Source: Streptomyces cavernae (GTDB lineage: Bacteria; Actinomycetota; Actinomycetes; Streptomycetales; Streptomycetaceae). From it: 64,000 nucleotides of DNA. This document shows positions 51,369-59,242 of the stretch, piece by piece. The stretch lies in assembly GCF_004023625.1 (NCBI RefSeq), contig NZ_RPDJ01000023.1, positions 62,001-126,000 on the forward strand, in the 5' to 3' direction. Below the pieces are notes generated by a model. That model was not told the DNA's origin. It was given only the letters and a program-made list of their open reading frames with translations, and made no database searches. Position 1 is the first letter of the stretch. Each line of letters starts with the position of its first letter. The translations under genes and the position numbers were made by a program.

Positions 51369-52139
51369 GTGGCTGAGGGATGGGTCGAGGACGGGCTGCG
51401 GGCCCTGCGTGGTGCGCTCCACGCGCAGGACGGGGTGACGCTGCTTGCGGCGTTGCGTCGTGGACCCGTGCGTGAGGTGCTGCAGCTGGCCGGCGATGGT
51501 GTGGCCGGGACCGCGGCACAGGGCCTGCCGGGGGCTGCGGAGATGGCGGCCCTGTTTCTCGGCGCGCTCCAGGAGCGCGGCTTCCGGGGCGATGAGGAAC
51601 TGGCGGATCGGTTGCGTGCGGCCGCAGGTGACGCGGCGATCCCCTTCCTGCGCCCGCTCGCGGTCGATCTGGAGATACTCGCCATGCTGCTGGAGGGCGA
51701 CCCGGCCGAGTCCGGTGGCCGGGTCGATCTGTCCACCGGGGAGTGCCGGCCTGCGTTCACCGATGAGCTGGGGCCTGGGCCCGAGGCTGAGGAGGACGAC
51801 GATCCCGAGCGATGGCTCTACGTTCCGGCTCTGGGGTCCCGGGCCGGTTACCGGGACATGGAGCTGTTCATCGAAGAGGTCGGGGACGCCGCCCTTGCCG
51901 ACCGGCTGCGGATCGCCATCGGCGGGCGGGGTGCCTTCCGGCGCTTCAAGGACGTCCTCGCCGGTGACGAGCACTCCTGGCGCCGGTACCACCGGTTCCG
52001 CGATGAGCGACAGCGCGGCAGGGCCCGCGCCTGGCTGGCCGAGGAGGGCTACTGCCCGCTTTCCGGCTCGTGGCAACCAGGCCGTGTGGCCGGTACAGAT
52101 GCTGGTACGTCTGTTGTCGTCAGGGGGCCAGCGTCTTGA
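51369..52139 (+). CDS. UPF0158-family protein
   Basis: 256 aa from GTG 51369 (weak GGGG upstream). The C-terminal half is diagnostic of UPF0158: VDLSTGECRPAFTDEL, DDDPERWLYVPALGSRAGYRDMELFIEEVGDAALADRLRIAIGGRGAFRRFKDVLAG, then RYHRFRDERQRGRARAWLAEEGY. The N-terminal 110 residues are an additional helical part not typical of minimal members. The last 20 bp overlap the convergent aminotransferase 3' end, so its tail was probably created or altered when the element joined the gene. Function unknown. Confidence 0.85.
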   Translation: MAEGWVEDGLRALRGALHAQDGVTLLAALRRGPVREVLQLAGDGVAGTAAQGLPGAAEMAALFLGALQERGFRGDEELADRLRAAAGDAAIPFLRPLAVDLEILAMLLEGDPAESGGRVDLSTGECRPAFTDELGPGPEAEEDDDPERWLYVPALGSRAGYRDMELFIEEVGDAALADRLRIAIGGRGAFRRFKDVLAGDEHSWRRYHRFRDERQRGRARAWLAEEGYCPLSGSWQPGRVAGTDAGTSVVVRGPAS

Positions 52140-53304
52140 GTCGGGAGGCCGCTTCCTCCAGCACGCCTGTCCGCTTGCAGAACGCGAAGCGAACAAAGGG
52201 CGCGCCGTGCTCACGGTGGTCGTAGAAGACCGCGTTGGGGATCGCGACCACCCCGGCCCGCTCCGGCAGTGAGCGGCAGAACGCGAAGCCGTCGCTCTCA
52301 CTGAGGGGGCGGATGTCGGTGGTGATGAAGTACGTGCCGGCCGACCGGAAGACCTTGAAACCCGCCTGCTCCAGGCCACCCGCGAGCAGGTCCCGCTTGG
52401 CGCGCATGTCGGCTCGGAACTCTTCGAAGTACGAGTCGGGCATGCGCAGGGCATCGGCCACGGCGTACTGAAAGGGCCCGGAGGCGACGTACGTCAGGAA
52501 TTGCTTGGCGGAACGGACGGCGGTCACGAGTTCCGCGGTACTGGTGACCCAGCCGACCTTCCACCCGGTGAAGGAGAACGTCTTGCCCGCGGACCCGATG
52601 GACACGGTCCGCTCCCGCATCCCCGGGAAGGTGGCGAGCGGCAGGTGTTCGGCGTCGTCGAAGACGAGGTGTTCGTAGACCTCGTCGGTGACCACGAGCA
52701 GGTCACGCTCCACCGCCAGCTTCGCGATCTCGGCCAGTTCGGCCCGGGTCAGCACCGTTCCGGTGGGATTGTGCGGCGTGTTGACCAGCAGCAGCCGGGT
52801 GCGGGGTGTCACCGCGTCCCGCAGTTCGTCGAGGTCGAGCCGGAACGAGCCCTCGTGCGGCCGGAGCGTCACCGGCACCCGCGTCCCGCCGGCCATCGCG
52901 ATGGACGCGGCGTACGAGTCGTAGTACGGCTCCAGCGCGATCACCTCGTCCCCCGGTTCCACCAGGGCCAGCAGGGAGGCCGCGATCGCCTCCGTCGCGC
53001 CCGCGGTGACCAGGACCTCACGGTCGGGGTCGTAGCCGAGCCCGTAGAACCGCTCCTGGTGCGCGGCGACGGCCGTGCGCAGTTCGGGGACGCCCGGCCC
53101 CGGCGGGTACTGGTTGCCCCGTCCGTCGCGCAGCGCCCGTACCGCCGCCTCCCGGATCTCCTCGGGGCCGTCGGTGTCGGGGAAGCCCTGGCCGAGGTTG
53201 ATGGAACCCGTGGTCAGGGCCAGCGCGGACATCTCCGCGAAGATCGTCGTCCCGAACTCCGCGAGCCGCCGGTTGAGGACAGGGCGTGAGGTCATGGCGG
53301 TCAT
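52120..53304 (-). CDS. PLP-dependent class I/II aminotransferase with replaced 3' end
   Basis: 394 aa from ATG 53304 (ATG 53295 possible). Fold-type I aminotransferase of the DapC/kynurenine-aminotransferase group: INLGQGFPDTDGPEEI, VTAGATEAIAASLLAL, NTPHNPTGTVL, VVTDEVYEHLVFD, and PLP Lys241 in GSAGKTFSFTGWK, with the C-terminal Arg in PFVRFAFCK. Streptomyces annotations call the orthologue an aspartate or N-succinyl-diaminopimelate aminotransferase. From about Trp252 to the end, its sequence should derive from the younger inserted element, because two other 3' ends of the same gene lie downstream. The reading frame is intact. Confidence 0.93.
   Translation of the reverse strand: MTAMTSRPVLNRRLAEFGTTIFAEMSALALTTGSINLGQGFPDTDGPEEIREAAVRALRDGRGNQYPPGPGVPELRTAVAAHQERFYGLGYDPDREVLVTAGATEAIAASLLALVEPGDEVIALEPYYDSYAASIAMAGGTRVPVTLRPHEGSFRLDLDELRDAVTPRTRLLLVNTPHNPTGTVLTRAELAEIAKLAVERDLLVVTDEVYEHLVFDDAEHLPLATFPGMRERTVSIGSAGKTFSFTGWKVGWVTSTAELVTAVRSAKQFLTYVASGPFQYAVADALRMPDSYFEEFRADMRAKRDLLAGGLEQAGFKVFRSAGTYFITTDIRPLSESDGFAFCRSLPERAGVVAIPNAVFYDHREHGAPFVRFAFCKRTGVLEEAASRLKTLAP
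52548..52603 (-). other. Region equivalent to phage TG1 attB within the aminotransferase gene
   Basis: On the minus strand this segment reads TCCGCGGGCAAGACGTTC, then TCCTTCACCGGGTGGAAGG, very like the TG1 attB I recall from the aminotransferase gene SCO3658/SAV4517. The breakpoint of the two displaced fragments maps just beside it (at the codon for Trp252), not at the TG1 core dinucleotide, so a different recombinase is implied. Confidence 0.6.
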
Positions 53305-53431
53305 CCTGCGCCCAACCTCTGGACTTCCTCAACTTCGCTTTGGGCCGTCGGGCGCGGGGGCATCCCCCCGACACGTAAGAAGCGAGGGCCCGCAAGGGGG
53401 GCCGCTTCGGGGGACGGAAGGAGGGTGGGCC

Positions 53432-53674
53432 ATGACTAGTGCGCTCATCCTGGCGGCAGTGGGTGTCCTGATCGTCGTGGGTCTCGTGGCCACGACCAGG
53501 AACGGCAACCGGGCGCGTGACCGGGTGGGGACCCGGCGGCGCCGGTCACAGAGCAGTTGGTGGGCGGGTGGCTCGTCGCACGGCGGTGGCTCGTCCTGCG
53601 GAGGCGGTTCGTCGTGCGGCGGCGGCTCCTCCTGTGGTGGTGGAGGCGGCGGCTGCGGCGGCGGCAGCAGCTGA
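53432..53674 (+). CDS. Small membrane protein with Gly/Ser/Cys-rich tail, copy 1
   Basis: 80 aa from ATG 53432, with GGAAGGAGGG upstream. One N-terminal TM helix (ALILAAVGVLIVVGLVATT), a basic stretch, then a tail of GGSSCGG and GGGGCGGG units carrying four Cys. Same plan as the 141-aa gene 250 bp downstream. Cys/Gly-rich tails of this sort occur in several actinobacterial membrane proteins of unknown role; metal binding or wall attachment are possibilities. Confidence 0.72.
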   Translation: MTSALILAAVGVLIVVGLVATTRNGNRARDRVGTRRRRSQSSWWAGGSSHGGGSSCGGGSSCGGGSSCGGGGGGCGGGSS

Positions 53675-53924
53675 CGTCCGGACGACTGGTCCGGGTCCTG
53701 CGGGCGCACCTCGGTGCCCCGCGGGACGCCATGTGCTCCCGAGATCATCGCGAGCACGTCCGACACATCCGAGTGCACCAGCTCATCAGAGTGCACGCGA
53801 TCATCCGAGTGCACGCGCACATCCGAGTAATCGCGAGATCACATCTCAGCGCACGTTCAGCGCACGTTCAGCGCACGCTCAGCCCACGGGGGGCCAAGCG
53901 GGGAAAGAAAGGACGGTGAGGGGC
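53675..53924. repeat. Short repeats between the two Cys-tail genes
   Basis: Two repeat types and no gene: CATC(C/A)GAGTGCAC(G/C) units, about 15-20 bp apart, from 53763 to 53828, and CAGCGCACGTT three times at 53850-53882. Confidence 0.6.
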
Positions 53925-54350
53925 ATGGGCTTCATCATCTTGGGAGGTTTGGCGGCGTTCTTGCTTCTGGTGATCTGGCTGCTCCGGCGGGCAGCGTGCA
54001 ACCGTCGCCGCCGGCAGCTCGACGCGCGGCTGCGGGCGTCCCGCGCCGCCCGGACCGGTTCCGGGGGCGGCTCGTCGGGCGGACGCACGAACCGCTACCG
54101 CGTCGACGACAGCGGCAGCGGCAGTGACAGCTGGTGGGTGGCCGGCGCCGCCATCCACGTCGGAGACTCGTCCGGCGACTCGGGCGACTCGAGTGGCTCC
54201 GACAGCTCGAGCGGCTCCTGTGACTCGAGCGACAGCCGGTCCTCCGGCGGGAGCGGTGCGTCCTGCGGCAGCTCGTCCGGCGGGGGCTCCTCGTGCGGCG
54301 GCGGATCCTCCTGCGGCGGGGGAGGAGGCGGGTGCGGCGGGGGCAGCTGA
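53925..54350 (+). CDS. Small membrane protein with Gly/Ser/Cys-rich tail, copy 2
   Basis: 141 aa from ATG 53925, with GAGGGGC upstream. TM helix FIILGGLAAFLLLVIWLL followed by a basic patch (RRAACNRRRRQLDARLRASR), a central Ser/Asp/Gly-rich low-complexity region, and a C-terminal tail with GGSSCGGGSSCGG and GGCGGGS, almost the same as in copy 1. The conserved tail after a variable linker points to a shared function of the tail, perhaps binding a metal or a partner. No enzymatic motif. Confidence 0.75.
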   Translation: MGFIILGGLAAFLLLVIWLLRRAACNRRRRQLDARLRASRAARTGSGGGSSGGRTNRYRVDDSGSGSDSWWVAGAAIHVGDSSGDSGDSSGSDSSSGSCDSSDSRSSGGSGASCGSSSGGGSSCGGGSSCGGGGGGCGGGS

Positions 54351-54815
54351 GCGCCGGGCGGCCGGCGCCGGGCCCCGGGGCGGGGCACTCCCGCTCAGTC
54401 TCCGGGAACGGTGTCGCCCCGGACCGGTGCCGCGCCTTTTCCAGGCATCCCGTTTCCAGAATTCCGGACAGCTGTTCCCGTGTGAATTCCGGACAGTTGT
54501 TTCCGCGAATATGCCGCGTCCGTATGTCGCCCGCCTGGGGAATCCTCCTGGCGGGCGCTCCGTTTTTGTGACCTGCGTGGTGCTGGTGAACGGCGCTGGT
54601 TGAACAGTTGAACTGCGCAGCCCCCAAGGGGATGTAAAGCACGGGAAGTTGGGTAAAAAGGCTGTGACGGCGCCACTGTTCATGATTCCCTCTTATCGCC
54701 TCGCAGCCCCCGGACACGGCTTCACGGCCGGGCTGACCGGGCCGGTCCCCCGGTACCGACGGAGGCGCGCCGGACCCCACTTCTCCCTGACCTTGTGTGC
54801 TAGCGGAGCCGATCC
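54351..54815. promoter_or_regulatory. 465-bp intergenic region with a 21-bp direct repeat
   Basis: No gene seen. AATTCCGGACAG(C/T)TGTT(C/T)CCG occurs at 54460-54480 and 54485-54505 (25-bp period). The region is A/T-richer around 54450-54670 and should contain the DUF2617 promoter. The repeat could be a tandem operator. Confidence 0.6.
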
Positions 54816-55334
54816 ATGCTCACGACCCTGAACACCGCCTACTCCGACACGCGCGCGTCCGACCTCGCCTGGGCACTCGGACGTGAACCGCTGCCCGCCC
54901 TGGCCACGCTCGACCTCGAACTCGCCGGGGCGAAGCTGCAGTTGCGACTCCTCGGTGCCTCCCACCAGGTCCTCCTGGAGGAGGAGCAGGGCAGTTGCTC
55001 GGAGACGGTTGCGTGCATCTCGGGCAGCAGCAGCCCGCTGCCGCTCGGCATCGCCAAGCGGGTCGGCGTCTGGGAGTACGAGTTCGCGGCCCGCGTCGAG
55101 ACCCTCTCCCACGGCTCGTTCGCGGGCCGCGCCCAGGAGTTGCTGGCACTGGTCGCCGACCACCCGCACGGCCTGGCCGGTGTCTTCCCCGGCAGCCCGC
55201 ACGCGTTCACGGCCCTGCTGGCGCAGCGCTACGAGGGACAGGTGCACTGGCGTACCTGGCACGCGTATCCGCAGGAAGGGCAGTTGGTGGCGACGCGTAC
55301 GCGGGTGGGTGTCCAGGTCGCGGTCGCGAGCTGA
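54816..55334 (+). CDS. DUF2617 family protein
   Basis: 172 aa from ATG 54816. The DUF2617 layout is clear: LNTAYSDTRASDLAWALG at the start, LELAGAKLQLRLLGASHQVLLEE, CSETVACISGSSSPLPLG, and HPHGLAGVFPGSPHAFTALLAQ with HWRTWHAYPQEGQLVATRT at the end. The family is actinobacterial, soluble and unstudied. In Streptomyces it precedes a spermidine-synthase-like membrane gene, as here. Confidence 0.9.
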   Translation: MLTTLNTAYSDTRASDLAWALGREPLPALATLDLELAGAKLQLRLLGASHQVLLEEEQGSCSETVACISGSSSPLPLGIAKRVGVWEYEFAARVETLSHGSFAGRAQELLALVADHPHGLAGVFPGSPHAFTALLAQRYEGQVHWRTWHAYPQEGQLVATRTRVGVQVAVAS

Positions 55335-55344
55335 CCCGGACTCC

Positions 55345-55490
55345 GAGGCCTCTGAAGGCCTCCGAAGGCCGCTGAAACTGCTGAAGGACTCCGTCGGACT
55401 CCGTCGGGCTTCTGTCGACCTCCGACAGACTCCGTCGGCCTCTGTCGGGCTCTGAAGACCTCCGACGGACTCGAACGGACTCCACACGTG
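55345..55490. repeat. CTCCGACGGACT-type imperfect repeats
   Basis: At least ten imperfect units of 11-13 bp built on (C/T)CTCCG(A/T)(C/A)GG(A/C)CT between DUF2617 and the spermidine-synthase-like gene. No frame or known motif explains them; many units are near-palindromic with each other. Confidence 0.75.
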
Positions 55491-55532
55491 TGGGTGACGA
55501 ACCCTTCCCGTCCCGTGCCATAGGTTCGCTGA

Positions 55533-57182
55533 GTGACCGAGCCGCACGTCGCCGTACCCCCCGGAAAGCCGCTGCCCGCGTCCGGCGGTCGAGGGCCGGT
55601 GCGGCTGCCGGTCCGGCCCGGGACCGGGCGGTTCCTCGTACTCGTGGGCGTCTTCGTCTGCGCCGCCTGCGGGCTCGTCTACGAGCTCGAACTGGTCGCC
55701 CTCGCCTCGTACTTGATCGGTGACTCGGTCACCCAGGCCTCCGTCGTGCTCTCCGTCATGATCTTCGCGATGGGCCTCGGCTCGCTCTTCGCGAAACGAC
55801 TGTGCCGCCGTGCGGCCTTCGCCTTCGGTGCCATCGAGGCACTCCTCGCGCTCATCGGCGGATCCAGCGCCATGGCCCTGTACGCGGTTTTCGCCTGGAT
55901 CGGAGCCTGGGGCGGGGAAGGGGGCGGCGGCAGCACCGGCTGGGGCGGCGGCTGGAGCGAGGGATGGAGCAGGGGGTGGGCAGTCGGACCGTACGCCGTG
56001 CTCGTGGCCTTCTCGCTCACCATCGGGCTGCTGCTCGGCGCCGAGGTCCCCCTGCTGATGGAGCTGATCCAGCGCATCCGCCGCCAGGACGCGGGCGGCG
56101 CGGTCGCGGACCTGTTCGCCGCCGACTACGTGGGGGCGCTGGTCGGCGGGCTCGCCTTCCCCTTCCTGCTGCTTCCGCTGCTCGGCCAGCTGACCGGCGC
56201 ACTGATCACCGGCGCCGTCAACGCGGTGGCGGGCGGTCTCCTCGTACTCGGCCTGTTCCGGAGCGACTTGACGCGGCGCGGGCGCCGGCTGCTGGTCGGC
56301 GCCAACCTCACCGTCCTCGGGCTGCTGGTCGCGGCGGCCGCTCTCGTCGACGACTTCGAGCGGGCGGCCCGGCAGGAGGTGTACGGGGACGACGTACGTG
56401 TCGCGCTGCGGACCGACGTCCAGGAGGTGGTCCTCACCGGCACCCGGCACGGCCCGCCCGATGTGTTCATCGACGGCCGGCTGCGGGTCAGCGGACGCGA
56501 CGAGCGCCGGTACCACGAGGCGCTCGTGCACCCGGCGATGAACGGCCCGCACGCGCGCGTGCTCGTCCTCGGCGGAGGTGACGGGCTCGCGGTGCGCGAG
56601 GTGCTGCGCCACCCGGGAGTGCACCGTGTCGACGTCGTCGAACTCGACGCCGCCGTCGTGCGGCTGGCCCGCACCGACCCGGCACTGGCCCGCCTGAACG
56701 ACCACGCCTACCGTGATCCACGGGTCCGGGTCGCCACCGCCGACGCCTTCCACTGGCTGCGCCAGGCCCGCCGGTCCTACGACGTGGTGCTCTCCGATCT
56801 GCCCGACCCCCGGACGACCTCGAGCTCCAAGCTGTACTCGCAGGAGTTCTACGGCCTCGTCCGCGGGGTGCTGGCTCCCGACGGGCGGCTCGCGGTGCAC
56901 GCCGGACCGGTCACCACCGGTCCGCGCGTGTACTGGACGGTCGACGCGACCCTGGACGCAGCCGGACTGCGCGCCGTCGGCTACCGCGCGGCAGGGGCGG
57001 GGGACGCGTTCGGGTTCCTGCTCGCGTCCCGCACCGCCCCGAGGCTGCTGCCCGCCTCCGCCCCGGCCAGGCCCGGGAGGCTGACGTCCGCGCGGTTCAC
57101 GGCGGACGTCCGGGCTGTCGCAGGCCCCCGTCCGGCCGGGCTGCCCGCGTCGACACTCGTGCATCCGCGCTACGGCGGCTGA
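55533..57182 (+). CDS. Membrane-fused spermidine synthase-like protein
   Basis: 549 aa from GTG 55533. The N-terminal half has seven or eight TM helices (LVLVGVFVCAACGLVYELELVALASYL, YAVLVAFSLTIGLLLGAEVPLLMELIQ and others) with a Gly/Trp-rich loop around residues 125-150. The C-terminal half is a SAM-type Rossmann domain of spermidine synthase: DERRYHEALVHPAMNGPHARVLVLGGGDGLAVREVLRHPGV, VDVVELDAAV, YDVVLSDLPDP, and SKLYSQEFY. The GGGDG and D-L-P-D motifs are intact. The reaction is probably aminopropyl or related transfer. Fused TM form is common in actinobacteria. Confidence 0.9.
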   Translation: MTEPHVAVPPGKPLPASGGRGPVRLPVRPGTGRFLVLVGVFVCAACGLVYELELVALASYLIGDSVTQASVVLSVMIFAMGLGSLFAKRLCRRAAFAFGAIEALLALIGGSSAMALYAVFAWIGAWGGEGGGGSTGWGGGWSEGWSRGWAVGPYAVLVAFSLTIGLLLGAEVPLLMELIQRIRRQDAGGAVADLFAADYVGALVGGLAFPFLLLPLLGQLTGALITGAVNAVAGGLLVLGLFRSDLTRRGRRLLVGANLTVLGLLVAAAALVDDFERAARQEVYGDDVRVALRTDVQEVVLTGTRHGPPDVFIDGRLRVSGRDERRYHEALVHPAMNGPHARVLVLGGGDGLAVREVLRHPGVHRVDVVELDAAVVRLARTDPALARLNDHAYRDPRVRVATADAFHWLRQARRSYDVVLSDLPDPRTTSSSKLYSQEFYGLVRGVLAPDGRLAVHAGPVTTGPRVYWTVDATLDAAGLRAVGYRAAGAGDAFGFLLASRTAPRLLPASAPARPGRLTSARFTADVRAVAGPRPAGLPASTLVHPRYGG

Positions 57183-57259
57183 CCCTTCGAAGGGATGCGC
57201 CGAGCGGATGCGCCGATGGACGGGTACGGGGGCGGTCGTGCTGGGTAGGCTCGGGTGGC

Positions 57260-58375
57260 ATGGAGCATGAGGTGTTCGTTCCGGTTCCCTCCGACCGTGT
57301 GCGCGAGGCCCTCGCCGATCCTGCCCGGGTGGCCCGCGCGGTGCCCGGTCTCCACCGGGACCCGCAGGACACGGGCGGCGAACCCGCTCCCGGTGCTCCG
57401 CTCTCCGGCCGGCTGAAGGTCCGCGTCGGCAGCCACTCCATCACCTACCGTGGCACGCTCCGGTTCATCGGCCAGGACGACGGCTCGTACGCGATCGAGG
57501 GCGACGCCACCGAGTCCCGCGGCACCGGCTCGGTCAAGCTGGCCCTGGTGCTCGGCCTGACCCCCGCCGACGACGGCACGAAACTCACCTTCACCGGCAG
57601 CGTCAGCGGCGACGGCCGGGTGACCGAACTCCCCGCCGACGCGGTGTCGTCGGCGGGCACGCGGCTGCTGAGCCGCTTCGCGGAGGGCCTGGCCTCCGAC
57701 GGGGAGCCGGGCGGGCAGACCCGGCCGGACGGTGAGCAGGGCGTCCCGGGCGGCCGGCAGACGGGTCCCGGCGGTGAGCAGGGCGCGGAAACCGAGTCGG
57801 GCGGTCGGCGGGCCGAGCAGGGCGGCCGAAAGACGGTTCCGGGCGGCGGACAGGCCGAGCCGGAAGCGGAGCCAAAGCCGGAAGCGGAGGCCGAGCCGGG
57901 CGACGCGCAGACCGAGCAGGCCGACGCGCAGGCCGAGCCGGGCGGTGGGCAGGCCGAGCAGGCCGACGCGCAGACCGAGCCGGGTGGTGGGCAGGCCGAG
58001 CAGGACTCCTCCCTGGAGCCCTTCTCGGAGGGTGACTTCGGTGAGACCGAGCGGTCCGGTGAGACCGAGCCGGCTGGAGGGACCGAGCCGGCCGGTCGGC
58101 GTGAGCCGTCGGGCGGGCGCCCGCTTCCCGGTGACGAGCTCTCCGGCGAGGGCGAAGGCGAGGAGCCGCCCGCCGAGGCGGCGCACGCGCGGCGGACCAT
58201 GATCGGGCGCAGTGCCGAGGAGGTCGACCACGCGCCGCCGCGGGGCCGTTACGCCCCGGTCCCCGCCCCGGAGACCGTCTCGCCCGGCGTCACCCTGCGC
58301 TGGGCGGCACCCGCAGCGGCCCTCGTGCTGGCCTCCGCCATCGTCGTCGGCCGTGTCCTGCGCAGGCGCCGCTGA
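57260..58375 (+). CDS. SRPBCC/CoxG-like protein with long Glu/Gln/Gly repeat linker and C-terminal anchor
   Basis: 371 aa from ATG 57260. Residues 1-150 are a START-like hydrophobic-cavity domain (MEHEVFVPVPSDRVREALADPARVARAVPGL, KLTFTGSVSGDGRVTELPADAV). Residues 155-300 are a disordered linker made of short repeats such as QAEPGGGQAEQADAQTE, including a 48-bp duplication near 57905-58000. A TM helix near the C-terminus (AAPAAALVLASAIVVGRVL) anchors it. CoxG-like proteins help carbon monoxide dehydrogenase maturation or bind lipids; no cox genes are nearby, so the role is open. Confidence 0.82.
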   Translation: MEHEVFVPVPSDRVREALADPARVARAVPGLHRDPQDTGGEPAPGAPLSGRLKVRVGSHSITYRGTLRFIGQDDGSYAIEGDATESRGTGSVKLALVLGLTPADDGTKLTFTGSVSGDGRVTELPADAVSSAGTRLLSRFAEGLASDGEPGGQTRPDGEQGVPGGRQTGPGGEQGAETESGGRRAEQGGRKTVPGGGQAEPEAEPKPEAEAEPGDAQTEQADAQAEPGGGQAEQADAQTEPGGGQAEQDSSLEPFSEGDFGETERSGETEPAGGTEPAGRREPSGGRPLPGDELSGEGEGEEPPAEAAHARRTMIGRSAEEVDHAPPRGRYAPVPAPETVSPGVTLRWAAPAAALVLASAIVVGRVLRRRR

Positions 58376-58425
58376 ACCCGGAGGCCACGCGGGCCCCGTC
58401 CCGCACGGACCAGTAGGGTCACCCC

Positions 58426-59220
58426 GTGAGTAACGAACCCATCACGCTGACCGCGGGCGACGCGGAGGTGACCGTGCTGCCGGGCAACGGCGGCCGGGTC
58501 GGGAGCTTGCGCGTCGGTGGCGTGGAGCTGCTCCGGCAGGGGGAGCGCTTCGGCAGCTTCCCGATGGTCCCCTGGTGCGGCCGCACCCGCGAGGGCCGCT
58601 TCCGGGACGGCGCCACCGTGCACCAGCTCCCGCTCAACTCCCCGCCGCACGCCATCCACGGCACGGCCCGCGACGGCGCCTGGCGCACCGCCCGCACGAG
58701 CGGCACCGAGGCCGTCATCACCCACGACCTCACCGATCCGTGGCCCTGGCCCGGCCGGGTCACCCAGGTGTTCGCCCTGACCGAGGACGCCCTCACCCTC
58801 ACCATGGCGGTGGAGGCGCACGGTGATTCCTTCCCGGCGCAGCTCGGCTGGCACCCCTGGTTCAACCGCAGCCTCGGGGGCGACGGCAAGGACGTGACGA
58901 TCGCCTTCACGGCCGCCTGGCAGGAGGAGCGCGGCGAGGACCACCTCCCCACCGGCAACCGAATCGACCCCCGCCCCGGCCCCTGGGACGACTGCTTCGG
59001 CATGCCGGGCGGCGTGGACGTCACCCTCACCTGGCCCGGCCGGCTTCAGCTGAAGGTCACCAGCCGCGAGGAATGGGTCGTGATCTACGACGAGCAGGAG
59101 GCCGCCGTCTGCGTCGAACCCCAGACCGGACCGCCCAACGGCCTCAACACCCTGCCCCGGCTGGTCACCCCGATCGAGCCCCTCGAAGCCTCCACCACCT
59201 GGAGCTGGCAGCGCCTGTGA
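58426..59220 (+). CDS. Aldose 1-epimerase family protein
   Basis: 264 aa from GTG 58426. Galactose mutarotase-like beta-sandwich: ITLTAGDAEVTVLPGNGGRVGSLRVGGVELL, MVPWCGRTREGRF, HAIHGTARDGAW (first His), LGWHPWFNR (second His), and Glu near PIEPLEASTTW. Same family as Streptomyces genes just upstream of pyrE. It interconverts alpha/beta anomers or modifies hexose phosphates. It ends 22 bp before the pyrE ATG, likely the same transcript. Confidence 0.9.
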   Translation: MSNEPITLTAGDAEVTVLPGNGGRVGSLRVGGVELLRQGERFGSFPMVPWCGRTREGRFRDGATVHQLPLNSPPHAIHGTARDGAWRTARTSGTEAVITHDLTDPWPWPGRVTQVFALTEDALTLTMAVEAHGDSFPAQLGWHPWFNRSLGGDGKDVTIAFTAAWQEERGEDHLPTGNRIDPRPGPWDDCFGMPGGVDVTLTWPGRLQLKVTSREEWVVIYDEQEAAVCVEPQTGPPNGLNTLPRLVTPIEPLEASTTWSWQRL

Positions 59221-59242
59221 ACGTCGCCCTTAAGCTGACGGC

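Noticed and set aside
52548..52603. TG1-type integrase as the cause of the displaced fragments
   Set aside because: With that core, the fragments should retain about 20 bp of gene sequence before Trp252; they do not, so a different recombinase with a crossover beside it fits better.
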